A stretch of DNA of 24,352 nucleotides, from positions 1 to 24,352 of the forward strand of contig JAUYBT010000036.1 of the NCBI GenBank assembly GCA_030692905.1. The letters are read 5' to 3'. Below, in pieces: positions 1-6,496 of this stretch. This stretch comes from Bacteroidales bacterium. Lineage in GTDB: Bacteria > Bacteroidota > Bacteroidia > Bacteroidales > VadinHA17. Under the pieces are notes generated by a model. That model had not been told where the DNA came from. It did not search any database and saw only the letters and a list, made by a program, of their open reading frames with translations. Within the stretch, counting starts at the first letter, position 1; every line of letters begins with the position of its first letter. The translations under genes were made by a program, and so were the position numbers.

Positions 1-422
1 GAAAAGAAGAGATCAAGGTCAGCCATCGGGTGGTTGAAATCCATTCTGACGTAGGTATCTGTAATTTCATTTATTATTCCATTCAAAGGATTACCCTCTG
101 TATCCATCATCGGTACTTCGTCCCCCACCCGGCAAATGTCTTCGTTGATTTTTCCATCTGTTTCAAAAACAGCAATCGGAACGTTGACTATCATCTCTTC
201 TCTTTTTTCGCCATAAGCCATTTCAGAATTCAGAGTAAACCTGAAAAGATCTCCCTTATTCAAGGAATTGATGTTTGATTCAAAAACCGGAAGCAATCTG
301 CCGGAGCCAAAGATAAATGTAAGAGGCCTGTTCTCATCAAGAGCTTCCATAATTCTCCCTTCTGAATCACTTTCCCTTAATTCATAAATCAGAGAAACCA
401 TTTTATTATTTTCAATTTGCAT
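1..422 (-). CDS. slyD: SlyD-like FKBP-type peptidyl-prolyl cis-trans isomerase (3' end cut by window)
   Basis: Translation from the ATG at 422 gives 140 residues that stay open to the window edge, so the C-terminus is missing. The protein should catalyse prolyl cis-trans isomerisation and chaperone folding in the cytoplasm; no signal peptide is visible. The FKBP core is recognisable: FIFGSGRLLPVFE at residues 36-48, AYGE at 69-72 before the insert-in-flap chaperone domain (about 73-125), and the return into the FKBP fold at NHPMADLDLFF (130-140), which matches the NHPLAGK-type signature of SlyD proteins. A His/Cys-rich metal-binding tail, found in some SlyD proteins, would lie outside the window. 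A good promoter lies about 30 bases upstream. The family call is firm; which FKBP paralogue it is remains open. Confidence 0.85.
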   Translation of the reverse strand, partial: MQIENNKMVSLIYELRESDSEGRIMEALDENRPLTFIFGSGRLLPVFESNINSLNKGDLFRFTLNSEMAYGEKREEMIVNVPIAVFETDGKINEDICRVGDEVPMMDTEGNPLNGIINEITDTYVRMDFNHPMADLDLFF

Positions 423-453
423 CTCAATTTAATTTTCGTTCTTAAAACCGGCG

Positions 454-483
454 CAAATATAATTTAAATTGCCAGCCGACAAA
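454..483 (-). promoter_or_regulatory. Bacteroidota-type promoter for the SlyD-like gene
   Basis: Read on the minus strand, TTTG (483-480) is followed after 18 bases by TATATTTG (461-454), an exact match to the TAnnTTTG -7 box with a normal -33/-7 spacing. The start codon is at 422, so the untranslated leader would be about 25 bases. The motif is seen directly; promoter activity is inferred. Confidence 0.6.
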
Positions 484-549
484 TCATAAAATAATTTTCA
501 GGATAACCCAAAAAAGATCCGGACAATTTGAACAACTGGTTGGAAACAG

Positions 550-1146
550 TTAAAAATTAAAACTGACTCTTATTTCCGGATTACTGTAAACATCATATTC
601 TGAATCATTTAAAGCCCATAAAACCATGATATTCAGTGAAGATCGCCTACCTATCTGCTGACTGATCCCACCACCTGCAAGAATGGTGTTAATATAAAAC
701 CGATCAGAGGTTATGGGAGGGTTTTTCCAGTAGGAAGACTCGAGACTTAACAACTCATCTTCTATATGAAAAAATATTCCGGTATTGACTCCAACAGGAA
801 TTACTGAATTAATGTCCTTAATAATAACAAATTGCAGGTATCCTTTTCCGCCGTAAATATTAGTCCGGTCATTCCGGTATTTATAAAATCTATAGTCAGG
901 TCCAACTGCAACAGCCAAGCGGGGCAATATCCATAATCCAACAACCGGAGAGACCTGTATATTGGTTATAGTTCCGAACTGCAATCCAAAATTTCCGCCA
1001 AAGAATAATCTATCCCTGAAAGGAGGCGGTTCTTCCCTGCTTTTCTGACCCGAAATTATTGAAACTGATGCAAATAAAAGCAGAAAAATAAAAATCGCAT
1101 TCCGTTTATGACGTCTGATAAAAGTACAGGTATAGTTGAAGATCAT
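550..1146 (-). CDS. Predicted outer-membrane beta-barrel protein, function unknown
   Basis: A 198-residue protein with a basic N-terminus (RRHKR at 12-16), a hydrophobic stretch at about 17-32 and a likely signal-peptidase site near SG/Q, so it should be exported. The mature part has alternating aromatic and polar residues, glycine turns and a C-terminal FNF, which is typical of small outer-membrane barrels inserted by BamA. The segment LAVAVGPDYRFYKY suits a barrel strand. No enzymatic motif is visible and I do not recognise a specific family. It lies 127 bases upstream of the slyD-like gene on the same strand, but slyD has its own promoter. It is divergent from the dehydrogenase at 1229, with 82 bases between the two start codons. 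Start chosen: the first ATG of the frame, which includes the basic n-region. Confidence 0.7.
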   Translation of the reverse strand: MIFNYTCTFIRRHKRNAIFIFLLLFASVSIISGQKSREEPPPFRDRLFFGGNFGLQFGTITNIQVSPVVGLWILPRLAVAVGPDYRFYKYRNDRTNIYGGKGYLQFVIIKDINSVIPVGVNTGIFFHIEDELLSLESSYWKNPPITSDRFYINTILAGGGISQQIGRRSSLNIMVLWALNDSEYDVYSNPEIRVSFNF

Positions 1147-1167
1147 ATTTACAAATTTGTAACTTTA
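1136..1167 (+). promoter_or_regulatory. Possible promoter for the SDR gene
   Basis: TTG (1136-1138) followed after 21 bases by TAACTTTA (1160-1167), seven of eight matches to TAnnTTTG. It would give a leader of about 55 bases before the ATG at 1229. The -7 box is imperfect and the spacing is slightly long, so this is tentative. Confidence 0.3.
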
Positions 1168-1228
1168 CAAGTGAACAATACAAATAAACGAAAAAATCGC
1201 ACTTCTTTATATAACCAAAAAATAAAAA

Positions 1229-1918
1229 ATGAATATTATAGTTAATGGTGGAACCCGTGGCGTTGGAAAAGAGGTTGTTCTTTATCTTGCGCAAGATAAT
1301 AGAAACCAGATTCTTGCGACCGGGAGGGATGAAAAGGCTCTGAAAAGTCTTTCAACCCGGTTTAAGAATGTCCATACTCTGCCTTTAGACCTTTCAGTTT
1401 TTGATACACAGATCGAATCGTTCAGAGACGCTGCTTACAGCCATTTTAAGAGAGTTGACATTCTTATAAATATGGCAGGCCTGCTGTTTGCGAAAGAATT
1501 TATGGATATTGAAAACAATGAAGCGAGGTTGATGATGGAAACAAACTTTTTTGGACCTGCTTCAGTTATACGGATAGTTAAACCTTTAATGTCAAAAGGA
1601 TCTCATATTGTAAATATTTCCAGTATGGGAGGTTTTCAGGGTAGTGCAAAGTATAAAGGACTTTCATATTACAGTGCATCAAAAGCCGCACTAGCTTGTC
1701 TTTCAGAGTGTATGGCTGCGGAATTCATAGAATCAGGTATCAGTGTAAACTGTCTGGCTCTGGGCGCTGTACAGACAGAGATGCTTGAGGAAGCTTTTCC
1801 TGGCTACAAAGCTCCTGTTGATGCAAAAAATATGGCTGAATTTATTTCCGATTTTGCTCTAAAAGGGCATAAATTTATTAACGGGAAAATAATACCTGTG
1901 GCTGTTAATAATCCTTAA
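1229..1918 (+). CDS. Short-chain dehydrogenase/reductase (SDR) family protein
   Basis: A 229-residue classical SDR, the usual size for the family, acting as an NAD(P)-dependent oxidoreductase in the cytoplasm. The Rossmann dinucleotide motif is GGTRGVG (7-13), with Gly in place of the first Thr-Gly usually seen. The structural NMAG motif is at 81-84, Asn at 106, the catalytic Ser in the NISS motif (129-132), and the YxxxK pair is Tyr148/Lys152. An Arg directly after the first motif (TGRDEK, 31-36) may favour NADP(H), but this is inference. The C-terminus is short and ends soon after the INGKII segment, as in 3-oxoacyl-ACP reductase-like members. The substrate cannot be read from the sequence. 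It stands alone on the plus strand and faces the butyrate kinase gene, separated from it by a strong hairpin. Confidence 0.85.
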   Translation: MNIIVNGGTRGVGKEVVLYLAQDNRNQILATGRDEKALKSLSTRFKNVHTLPLDLSVFDTQIESFRDAAYSHFKRVDILINMAGLLFAKEFMDIENNEARLMMETNFFGPASVIRIVKPLMSKGSHIVNISSMGGFQGSAKYKGLSYYSASKAALACLSECMAAEFIESGISVNCLALGAVQTEMLEEAFPGYKAPVDAKNMAEFISDFALKGHKFINGKIIPVAVNNP

Positions 1919-1921
1919 GAA

Positions 1922-1996
1922 TACCCCCCAACCCCCCAAATGGGGGGCTAAGAATAAAAAAAAGCTTTTAAGCCCCCCATTGGGGGATGGGGGGTA
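1922..1996. repeat. Long C/G-run inverted repeat between convergent genes; bidirectional terminator and REP-like element
   Basis: The outer arms TACCCCCCA (1922-1930) and TGGGGGGTA (1988-1996) pair perfectly, and the inner arms (about 1932-1949 and 1968-1986) extend the stem to some 28 bases around an A/T-rich loop. Each arm can also fold on itself (CCCCCC, AAAT, GGGGGG at 1932-1947). It sits exactly between the stop codons of two converging genes (1918 and 2008), so it probably terminates both. The style resembles the G-run hairpins at 20537-20570 and 23333-23372. Confidence 0.75.
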
Positions 1997-2007
1997 AAAT
2001 CAAGTTG

Positions 2008-3084
2008 TCAGTAGTAGGTTTTTATCTCTATTTTCCCATCCAGGGCAAGTAAGCCATTAAAAGCCAGTGCTTTCATCTCATCTTCACCCGGATAGACAAC
2101 AACATCTGCAATAAAATCAACCATCGATCTGATGCTCTTGATATTTGCCTCCTGATATGCCATCCCGCCGGTCAGGATTATTGCATCCACATGTCCATTT
2201 AAAACAGCGGCCATTGCTCCTATCTCTTTTCCAATCTGGTAGGAAGCGGCATTTCTGATCAGCAGAGCTTTCTGGTCTCCGTTTTCTGCCATTTTACAAA
2301 CCTCCTTAAAGCTATTAGTACCAAGGTATGCAACCATGCCTCCTTTTCCGGTAATCATAGACTTAAGTTCAGAATGTGAGAATTTTCCACTGAAGCAAAG
2401 ATCAACCAACTGACCGGATGGCAAGCTACCGGAACGTTCAGGAGAAAAAGGACCGTCGCCATTCAGGGCATTATTCACATCAATCACTCTTCCTTTTTTA
2501 TGTGCTCCGACACTCACGCCACCACCCATATGGGCAACAATAAGGCTTAAATCTTCATATTTCCTGTCAATTGAGGCGGCATAAACCCGTGCAACAGCTT
2601 TCTGATTAAGGGCATGAAAAATAGATTTCCTTTCAATCTCGGGGTGCCCTGATATTCTGGCAATAGATTGAAGTTCATCCACAACAACAGGATCAACAAT
2701 ATATGCAGTTGCTTCAGGTAAAGAAGAAGCAATATCATCTGCAATAAGTCCACCCAGGTTACTGGCATGCTGACCTGAAAGCCCGGCTTTTAAATCATCC
2801 TTCATATTTTGATTAACCTTGTATATGCCTGATTCTATGGGTTTTACTAAACCGCCCCTGCCTACAACAGCAGCAATACCAGCAAAATCTGTTTTTCTTC
2901 CGGACAGCTCATTCATTATAAGGTCTTTCCTGAAATGAAACTGATCTGTTATTTTATCAAATCCGGAAAGATCTTCAGGTAAATGGCTCAGTGATTTTTC
3001 AAAAATCAATTTTTCTTCTTCGTAAAGAGAAAATTTAGTGGATGTTGATCCTGGATTGATTACCAGAATTAGTCGTTTTGCCAT
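2008..3084 (-). CDS. buk: Butyrate kinase
   Basis: A 358-residue ASKHA-superfamily kinase, full length for butyrate kinase (about 355). It interconverts butyryl-phosphate plus ADP with butyrate plus ATP, and may also use branched-chain acyl-phosphates. The N-terminal phosphate motif is NPGSTSTKF (10-18). AHMGGGVSVG is at 184-193 and GDGPFSPERSGSLP at 209-222; both distinguish butyrate kinases from acetate kinases, whose equivalent is HLGNG. It is the third gene after two phosphotransacylases on the same strand (46-base gap), the standard Ptb-Buk arrangement. The pair conserves the energy of an acyl-CoA thioester as ATP at the end of butyrate or branched-chain amino-acid fermentation. It shares the G-run hairpin terminator at 1922-1996. 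No truncation or missing motif is seen. Confidence 0.93.
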   Translation of the reverse strand: MAKRLILVINPGSTSTKFSLYEEEKLIFEKSLSHLPEDLSGFDKITDQFHFRKDLIMNELSGRKTDFAGIAAVVGRGGLVKPIESGIYKVNQNMKDDLKAGLSGQHASNLGGLIADDIASSLPEATAYIVDPVVVDELQSIARISGHPEIERKSIFHALNQKAVARVYAASIDRKYEDLSLIVAHMGGGVSVGAHKKGRVIDVNNALNGDGPFSPERSGSLPSGQLVDLCFSGKFSHSELKSMITGKGGMVAYLGTNSFKEVCKMAENGDQKALLIRNAASYQIGKEIGAMAAVLNGHVDAIILTGGMAYQEANIKSIRSMVDFIADVVVYPGEDEMKALAFNGLLALDGKIEIKTYY

Positions 3085-3130
3085 AAGATAATATGGTATT
3101 GCAAGTTGTATTTTTCTGACATGAATAAAA

Positions 3131-4033
3131 TTATGCCATCAGACATGATAGTGCAATGCCGAAATACTTTGATTTCTCACTTTCACTTCTTGACATTACA
3201 ATAACAGGTTTTTCTGTTCCCCTGATCAATCCGGCCATTTCTCCATTTGCAAAAAGCATAAGTCCTTTGTAAAATGGATTACAGGATTCCAGAGAGGGGA
3301 AGAGCAAGATATCTGCATCACCGTTAATGGGTGTTTTTAATCCTTTTATTTCAATACTTTTTTTATCGCAGGCCAGGAAGAGGTCAAGTGGTCCATCCAT
3401 AACGCAATTTTTTATCTGACCGCGATCCGCCATCTTGCACATAATTGCATAATCAACGGAATTTTCGAAATGCCTGTTCATTTTTTCAGAAGCGCCAACG
3501 AGTACAATTTTAGGTTTTAAAACTCCAAATTTGCGTGCCATTTCAATTGCATATCCGGCCATTGCAATTTTCTGATCAAGGTCAGGAAATGGAATTACAG
3601 CCGGATCAGTAATAAACAGTAGTTTATGATAGGCTGGTATTTCCATTGCACCCACATAGCTCAGCACAGCATTTGGGAGCATCAATCCGTTTTCCTTATC
3701 CATTACAGCCTTGAGAAACTTATCAGTTCCGATAAGCCCTTTCATAACGATATCGGCATCACCAATTTTTGCTAACCTGACAGCTTCCAGAGAGGCTTTG
3801 TTTTCATTATCTGCGTCAATGATGGTGAAAAGTTTTTCATCAATCCCTTCAGCTTTGCAGGTTTTAATGATTTCGGCTGATTTTCCAATCATTACAGCTT
3901 CAACAAATCCTTTAATAACAGCCTTATGAATAGCTCCGATAGTGTTAGTGTCCTGTGCCCATGCAACAGCAATCCGGTGCTTCTTTTTAAGCGCCAGCAC
4001 CTTTTCCTCCATCTGTTCAAGGGATCTGATCAT
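3131..4033 (-). CDS. Phosphate acetyl/butyryltransferase family protein, divergent paralogue (Ptb-like)
   Basis: A 300-residue, full-length member of the phosphotransacylase family (acyl-CoA plus phosphate to acyl-phosphate plus CoA). The family block QIKNCVMDGPLDL is at 206-218. Where its neighbour has MPDIEVGN, this protein has FPSLESCN (245-252), losing the Asp and the Gly of a motif conserved in the family, and later it reads VIVMSRSES (277-285) instead of PIVLTSRSDS. It lies 7 bases after the other paralogue and 46 bases before buk, so the three are almost certainly co-transcribed. It may have a different acyl-chain preference, may partner the second copy in a mixed oligomer, or may be regulatory; the sequence does not decide. 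Bacteroidota often carry two such genes beside buk (from memory, not checked). The family is certain, the exact substrate is not. Confidence 0.82.
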   Translation of the reverse strand: MIRSLEQMEEKVLALKKKHRIAVAWAQDTNTIGAIHKAVIKGFVEAVMIGKSAEIIKTCKAEGIDEKLFTIIDADNENKASLEAVRLAKIGDADIVMKGLIGTDKFLKAVMDKENGLMLPNAVLSYVGAMEIPAYHKLLFITDPAVIPFPDLDQKIAMAGYAIEMARKFGVLKPKIVLVGASEKMNRHFENSVDYAIMCKMADRGQIKNCVMDGPLDLFLACDKKSIEIKGLKTPINGDADILLFPSLESCNPFYKGLMLFANGEMAGLIRGTEKPVIVMSRSESEKSKYFGIALSCLMA

Positions 4034-4040
4034 GATCTTA

Positions 4041-4943
4041 TTATTTGCATGCTGCTGCAGACAGGAGTATGCTATCGAATTTTGCCTGTTCTGAATCGGA
4101 TCTTGATGTCAGGACAATTGGAACCAGGGCGCCAAGGATTATTGAAGCAACTTTAGCTTTTGCAAAGAAAACAAGTGATTTATATAAAACATTACCTACT
4201 TCAATGTCGGGCATCAATAAAAGATCAGTATCCCCGGCAACCTCGCTTCTGATTCCTTTTTGCTGTGCACTTTCCAGGCTGACGGCATTATCGAATGCGA
4301 GAGGGCCATCTATTATACAATTTTTGATCTGGTCGCGTTGATTCATCTTTGATAGCAGGGCGGCATGGAGGGTAGCTTCCATATTCTCATTGACCATTTC
4401 GACAGCACCCAGAACTGCAACTTTAGGCATAGTATACCCAAGCTTATTCAGGCATGCTACGGAATTGTTGACAATGGCTATCTTATCCTGCAAGTTTGGA
4501 GCAATATTCATAGCCACGTCGGTAACAGCGATCACTTTATGATATGTTTCAACTTCGAAAAGAGCAAAATGGGAGAGCAAATTACCTGTTCTCAATCCCC
4601 ATTCCTTATTAAGCACGCATTTAAGCAGAGTTGAGCTACCAACCTTTCCCTTCATCAAAATATCAGCCTGTTTACTGCTTACCATCTTAATGGCCATTTC
4701 GACTGACATTTCCGTGTCGGGTTCGTGAATTATCCTGAGACCGGTAATATCGTAATTATTTGATACACAAATATTCTGTATACCCTCTTTATCACCAATA
4801 AGAATTGGTTCAATAATATTGTCTTTCCATGCTCTGACAACTGCGCCCAATGAAAGTTGATCCTGTGCGGCTGCCAGAACGAGCTTTTTTCTGGGTCCAC
4901 CTTCAACGATACGTTTCAGGTCATTTAGGTTCTTTAACACCAT
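4041..4943 (-). CDS. ptb: Phosphate butyryltransferase (canonical phosphotransacylase)
   Basis: A 300-residue protein of normal Ptb length (about 300). It converts butyryl-CoA and phosphate to butyryl-phosphate for butyrate kinase. Family motifs are complete: the N-terminal AAAQDQLSLGAV (24-35), QIKNCIIDGPLAFDNA (205-220), AGDTDLLLMPDIEVGN (236-251) and PIVLTSRSDS (275-284). The middle motif with Asp-Ile-Glu-x-Gly-Asn is also shared by Pta enzymes. It is the first intact gene of the minus-strand operon, only 25 bases after the stop of the ackA remnant and without a recognisable promoter of its own. Its expression therefore probably depends on the promoter at 5858-5865, reading through the dead pta-ackA sequence. 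Some relatives are annotated as bifunctional enoyl-CoA hydratase/phosphate acetyltransferase, but no hydratase domain is present here. Confidence 0.88.
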   Translation of the reverse strand: MVLKNLNDLKRIVEGGPRKKLVLAAAQDQLSLGAVVRAWKDNIIEPILIGDKEGIQNICVSNNYDITGLRIIHEPDTEMSVEMAIKMVSSKQADILMKGKVGSSTLLKCVLNKEWGLRTGNLLSHFALFEVETYHKVIAVTDVAMNIAPNLQDKIAIVNNSVACLNKLGYTMPKVAVLGAVEMVNENMEATLHAALLSKMNQRDQIKNCIIDGPLAFDNAVSLESAQQKGIRSEVAGDTDLLLMPDIEVGNVLYKSLVFFAKAKVASIILGALVPIVLTSRSDSEQAKFDSILLSAAACK

Positions 4944-4968
4944 TGAATTAAAATTTTATTGTAAGTTT

Positions 4969-5337
4969 TTAAACTGTTTGATGCTCTACGATATCGCGGG
5001 TATCTGATGCAATAACAAATTCTTCATTTGTCGGGACAATAATTACGGTCACTGGTGATCCTTCCTTACTGATGGTAGTTTCCTTGCCGCGAACTCCTGT
5101 ATTTTTGTTTTTGTCAAACTCAATGCCAAGGAACTCAAGGCCGGAGCAAATATTTTCTCTGGTTTCCCAACCGTTCTCACCTATTCCACCAGTAAAGACC
5201 ACAATATCAACACCTCCCATTGCTGCAGCATATGCTCCGATATATTTTTTTACACGATAATTAAACATTTTCACTGACAAAGCAGCACGTTCATTTCCCT
5301 CTGCGGCAGCTGATTCAATTTCTCTCATATCGGAAGA
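4969..5337 (-). pseudogene. ackA: Acetate kinase remnant (C-terminal third only)
   Basis: From 5337 to the stop at 4969 the reading frame encodes about 120 residues that match the end of acetate kinase: SSDMREIE at the junction, the KKYIGAYAAAMGG helix, VVFTGGIGENGWETRE, and the terminal VIIVPTNEEFVIASDT. Acetate kinases are about 400 residues, so roughly the first 275 are gone, including the NCGSSSxK-type phosphate loop and the catalytic Arg/Asp/His residues. The frame continues upstream to an ATG at 5430, but that part overlaps the pta remnant in another frame and has no acetate-kinase character, so it is an artefact of the fusion. With most of the active site absent it cannot be a working acetate kinase. 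It sits 25 bases upstream of ptb on the same transcript. An assembly deletion is the alternative explanation. Confidence 0.85.
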
Positions 5338-5830
5338 TAAGGACATTGGCTTTGCCAGCAATAAGACTGCATGGAGCCTTGCTTCTACTAATTGCCTCTG
5401 TAAGAGCGGTATCCATTTGAAGTTCGCCATTTATATAAAGATCCGGAGCCATCTCTTTTGCAATTCTTGTAGCCTTGACCACTTTATCAACCAATTCATG
5501 TTTAGTGCTTCCTTTTGTTGAAAAGCTAAGCATAGCAAGTCTTGGTTCAAATCCTCCAATTGCCTTTGCAGTGTGCGCAGTTGCAATAGTTATTTCAGCA
5601 AGTTCTTTTTCGTTTGGATTTGGATGGACAGCATCATCAGCAAATATTATGACACCGTTTTCGCCAAAATTTTTATCGGGAAGGATCATAATAAATTCTC
5701 CGGAAACTATCGAAATCCCAGGTGCTGTTTTTACATAATGGAAAGCAGGTCGTAAAACGTCCCCTGTGGCATGATCTGCTCCAGAAACCTCGCCATCTGG
5801 GCGGTTTAAGTAAAATTTACGAAAGAACAT
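5315..5830 (-). pseudogene. pta: Phosphate acetyltransferase remnant, truncated at both ends
   Basis: The 171-codon frame carries the middle of a class-I phosphate acetyltransferase: DGEVSGADHATGDVLRP at about 12-28, KTAPGISIVSGEF at 34-46, the VHPNPNEKELAEI region, SFSTKGSTKHELVDK, and AGKANVLIF just before the end. A complete Pta catalytic domain has about 330 residues. Here roughly the first 110 are missing, replaced by ten residues of unclear origin, and some 40 at the C-terminus are lost. Just after NVLIF the coding sense changes frame into acetate kinase, and the remaining codons to the stop at 5315 (RYERN) are out-of-frame ackA. Loss of both ends should abolish activity. The upstream promoter-like sequence (5858-5865) is retained, so the remnant is probably still transcribed as the leader of the ptb-buk operon. 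Confidence 0.83.
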
Positions 5831-5857
5831 ACTTTTATAATTGTTTCACAGCAGCTG

Positions 5858-5865
5858 CAAAAATA
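5858..5865 (-). promoter_or_regulatory. -7 box upstream of the pta remnant and ptb-buk operon
   Basis: On the minus strand the sequence reads TATTTTTG, an exact TAnnTTTG match, 28 bases upstream of the ATG at 5830. No clear TTTG -33 element is found at the expected spacing, because the region upstream is an A/T run. It is the only promoter-like site seen before ptb and buk. Confidence 0.45.
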
Positions 5866-6401
5866 AAAAAAAAAATTTAATAACAGATTATTATTATATA
5901 AAACCTCAATAAACAGCTGATCTTAATATAATGAACCATTTAATAAAACTACCTTCCGGTTGGATTGGATAGAGCTTTACTTTATTTGTTTCTTCAAAAT
6001 ACTTGAAATAATAATAGAGTTTGTAATTAAGATCTAAGCCATAAATTGCTAACGGAGAAAGATAAGGGTCTGCCACTTTATGCTTACAGCGCCTATATAG
6101 GTGAAGAGCAGGATAAAATATGCAAAAAAAAGAAGTAATAAGCAAAGTACATGTGAAAGGATACCGAAACAAGCCCTTAACCCAAACGCAAAAAGCCCGA
6201 AATAAAGAGAAATCGAGCATGCGTGTAAGGATCGAACAAGTGTTCTACTCTTATAATATCTTTCGTAGTACTCAATTAAAAATAGTGGTTGCCATGGGAT
6301 AGGTATGTCCAGATATAAAAGATGTACTTATGTAAGTATCAGATGATTAACTAATTAAAAATTAAGGGATGGTAAAATTAGGTTTTTAGAAAACAATCTT
6401 A
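5866..6401. other. Gene-poor A/T-rich gap between the pta remnant and the acetate module
   Basis: The whole interval between flanking genes is 5831-6496 (666 bases), and no convincing gene lies in it. Two overlapping minus-strand open frames exist, one from an ATG at 6220 to 5906 and one without a start codon across about 6326-6055. Both translate to hydrophobic, aromatic-rich sequence with no motif I recognise. No tRNA, terminal inverted repeat or transposase fragment was found. The interval might be decayed sequence left by the event that truncated pta or inserted the neighbouring block. Confidence 0.5.
6325..6338. promoter_or_regulatory. Short inverted repeat upstream of the porin promoter, possible operator
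   Basis: TACTTA, two bases, TAAGTA: a 14-base dyad about 65 bases upstream of the -7 box at 6402. Dyads of this size are common by chance in A/T-rich DNA, so the operator idea is weak. Confidence 0.2.
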
Positions 6402-6429
6402 TATTTTTGCATCAAAATTGGCATCAAAA
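6402..6429 (+). promoter_or_regulatory. Promoter for the porin-acs block, overlapping a 12-base tandem repeat
   Basis: TATTTTTG (6402-6409) matches TAnnTTTG exactly. Directly overlapping it is a tandem repeat, TTTGCATCAAAA (6406-6417) followed by TTGGCATCAAAA (6418-6429), differing at one base. The start of transcription should fall inside this repeat, leaving a leader of about 80 bases. No good -33 TTTG is visible. A repeat at the transcription start could be an operator or could vary in length. Confidence 0.45.
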
Positions 6430-6496
6430 AAAGTATTTTTTAATGTGCCCTTAAATTTAAATCATTATATTTCCCATCACGTAAATTAGGTTTATA

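Noticed and set aside
1106..1294. 62-codon minus-strand frame overlapping the divergent promoter region
   Set aside because: It overlaps the starts of two better genes and spells low-complexity aromatic residues.
3711..4634. Plus-strand frames of 70-98 codons within the two ptb genes
   Set aside because: They are antisense shadows of full-length, motif-bearing genes.
5338..5430. N-terminal part of the acetate-kinase frame, from the ATG at 5430
   Set aside because: It is the pta remnant read in another frame; acetate-kinase similarity starts only at SSDMREIE, near 5337.
5906..6220. 104-codon minus-strand open frame with a hydrophobic segment
   Set aside because: No recognisable motif, no good start context, high aromatic and low-complexity content, and an overlapping frame of similar quality; treated as non-coding or decayed sequence.
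6220..6245. GTTCGATCC on the minus strand, resembling a tRNA T-loop
   Set aside because: The flanking bases do not pair as a T-arm, and no acceptor, D or anticodon arm can be built around it.
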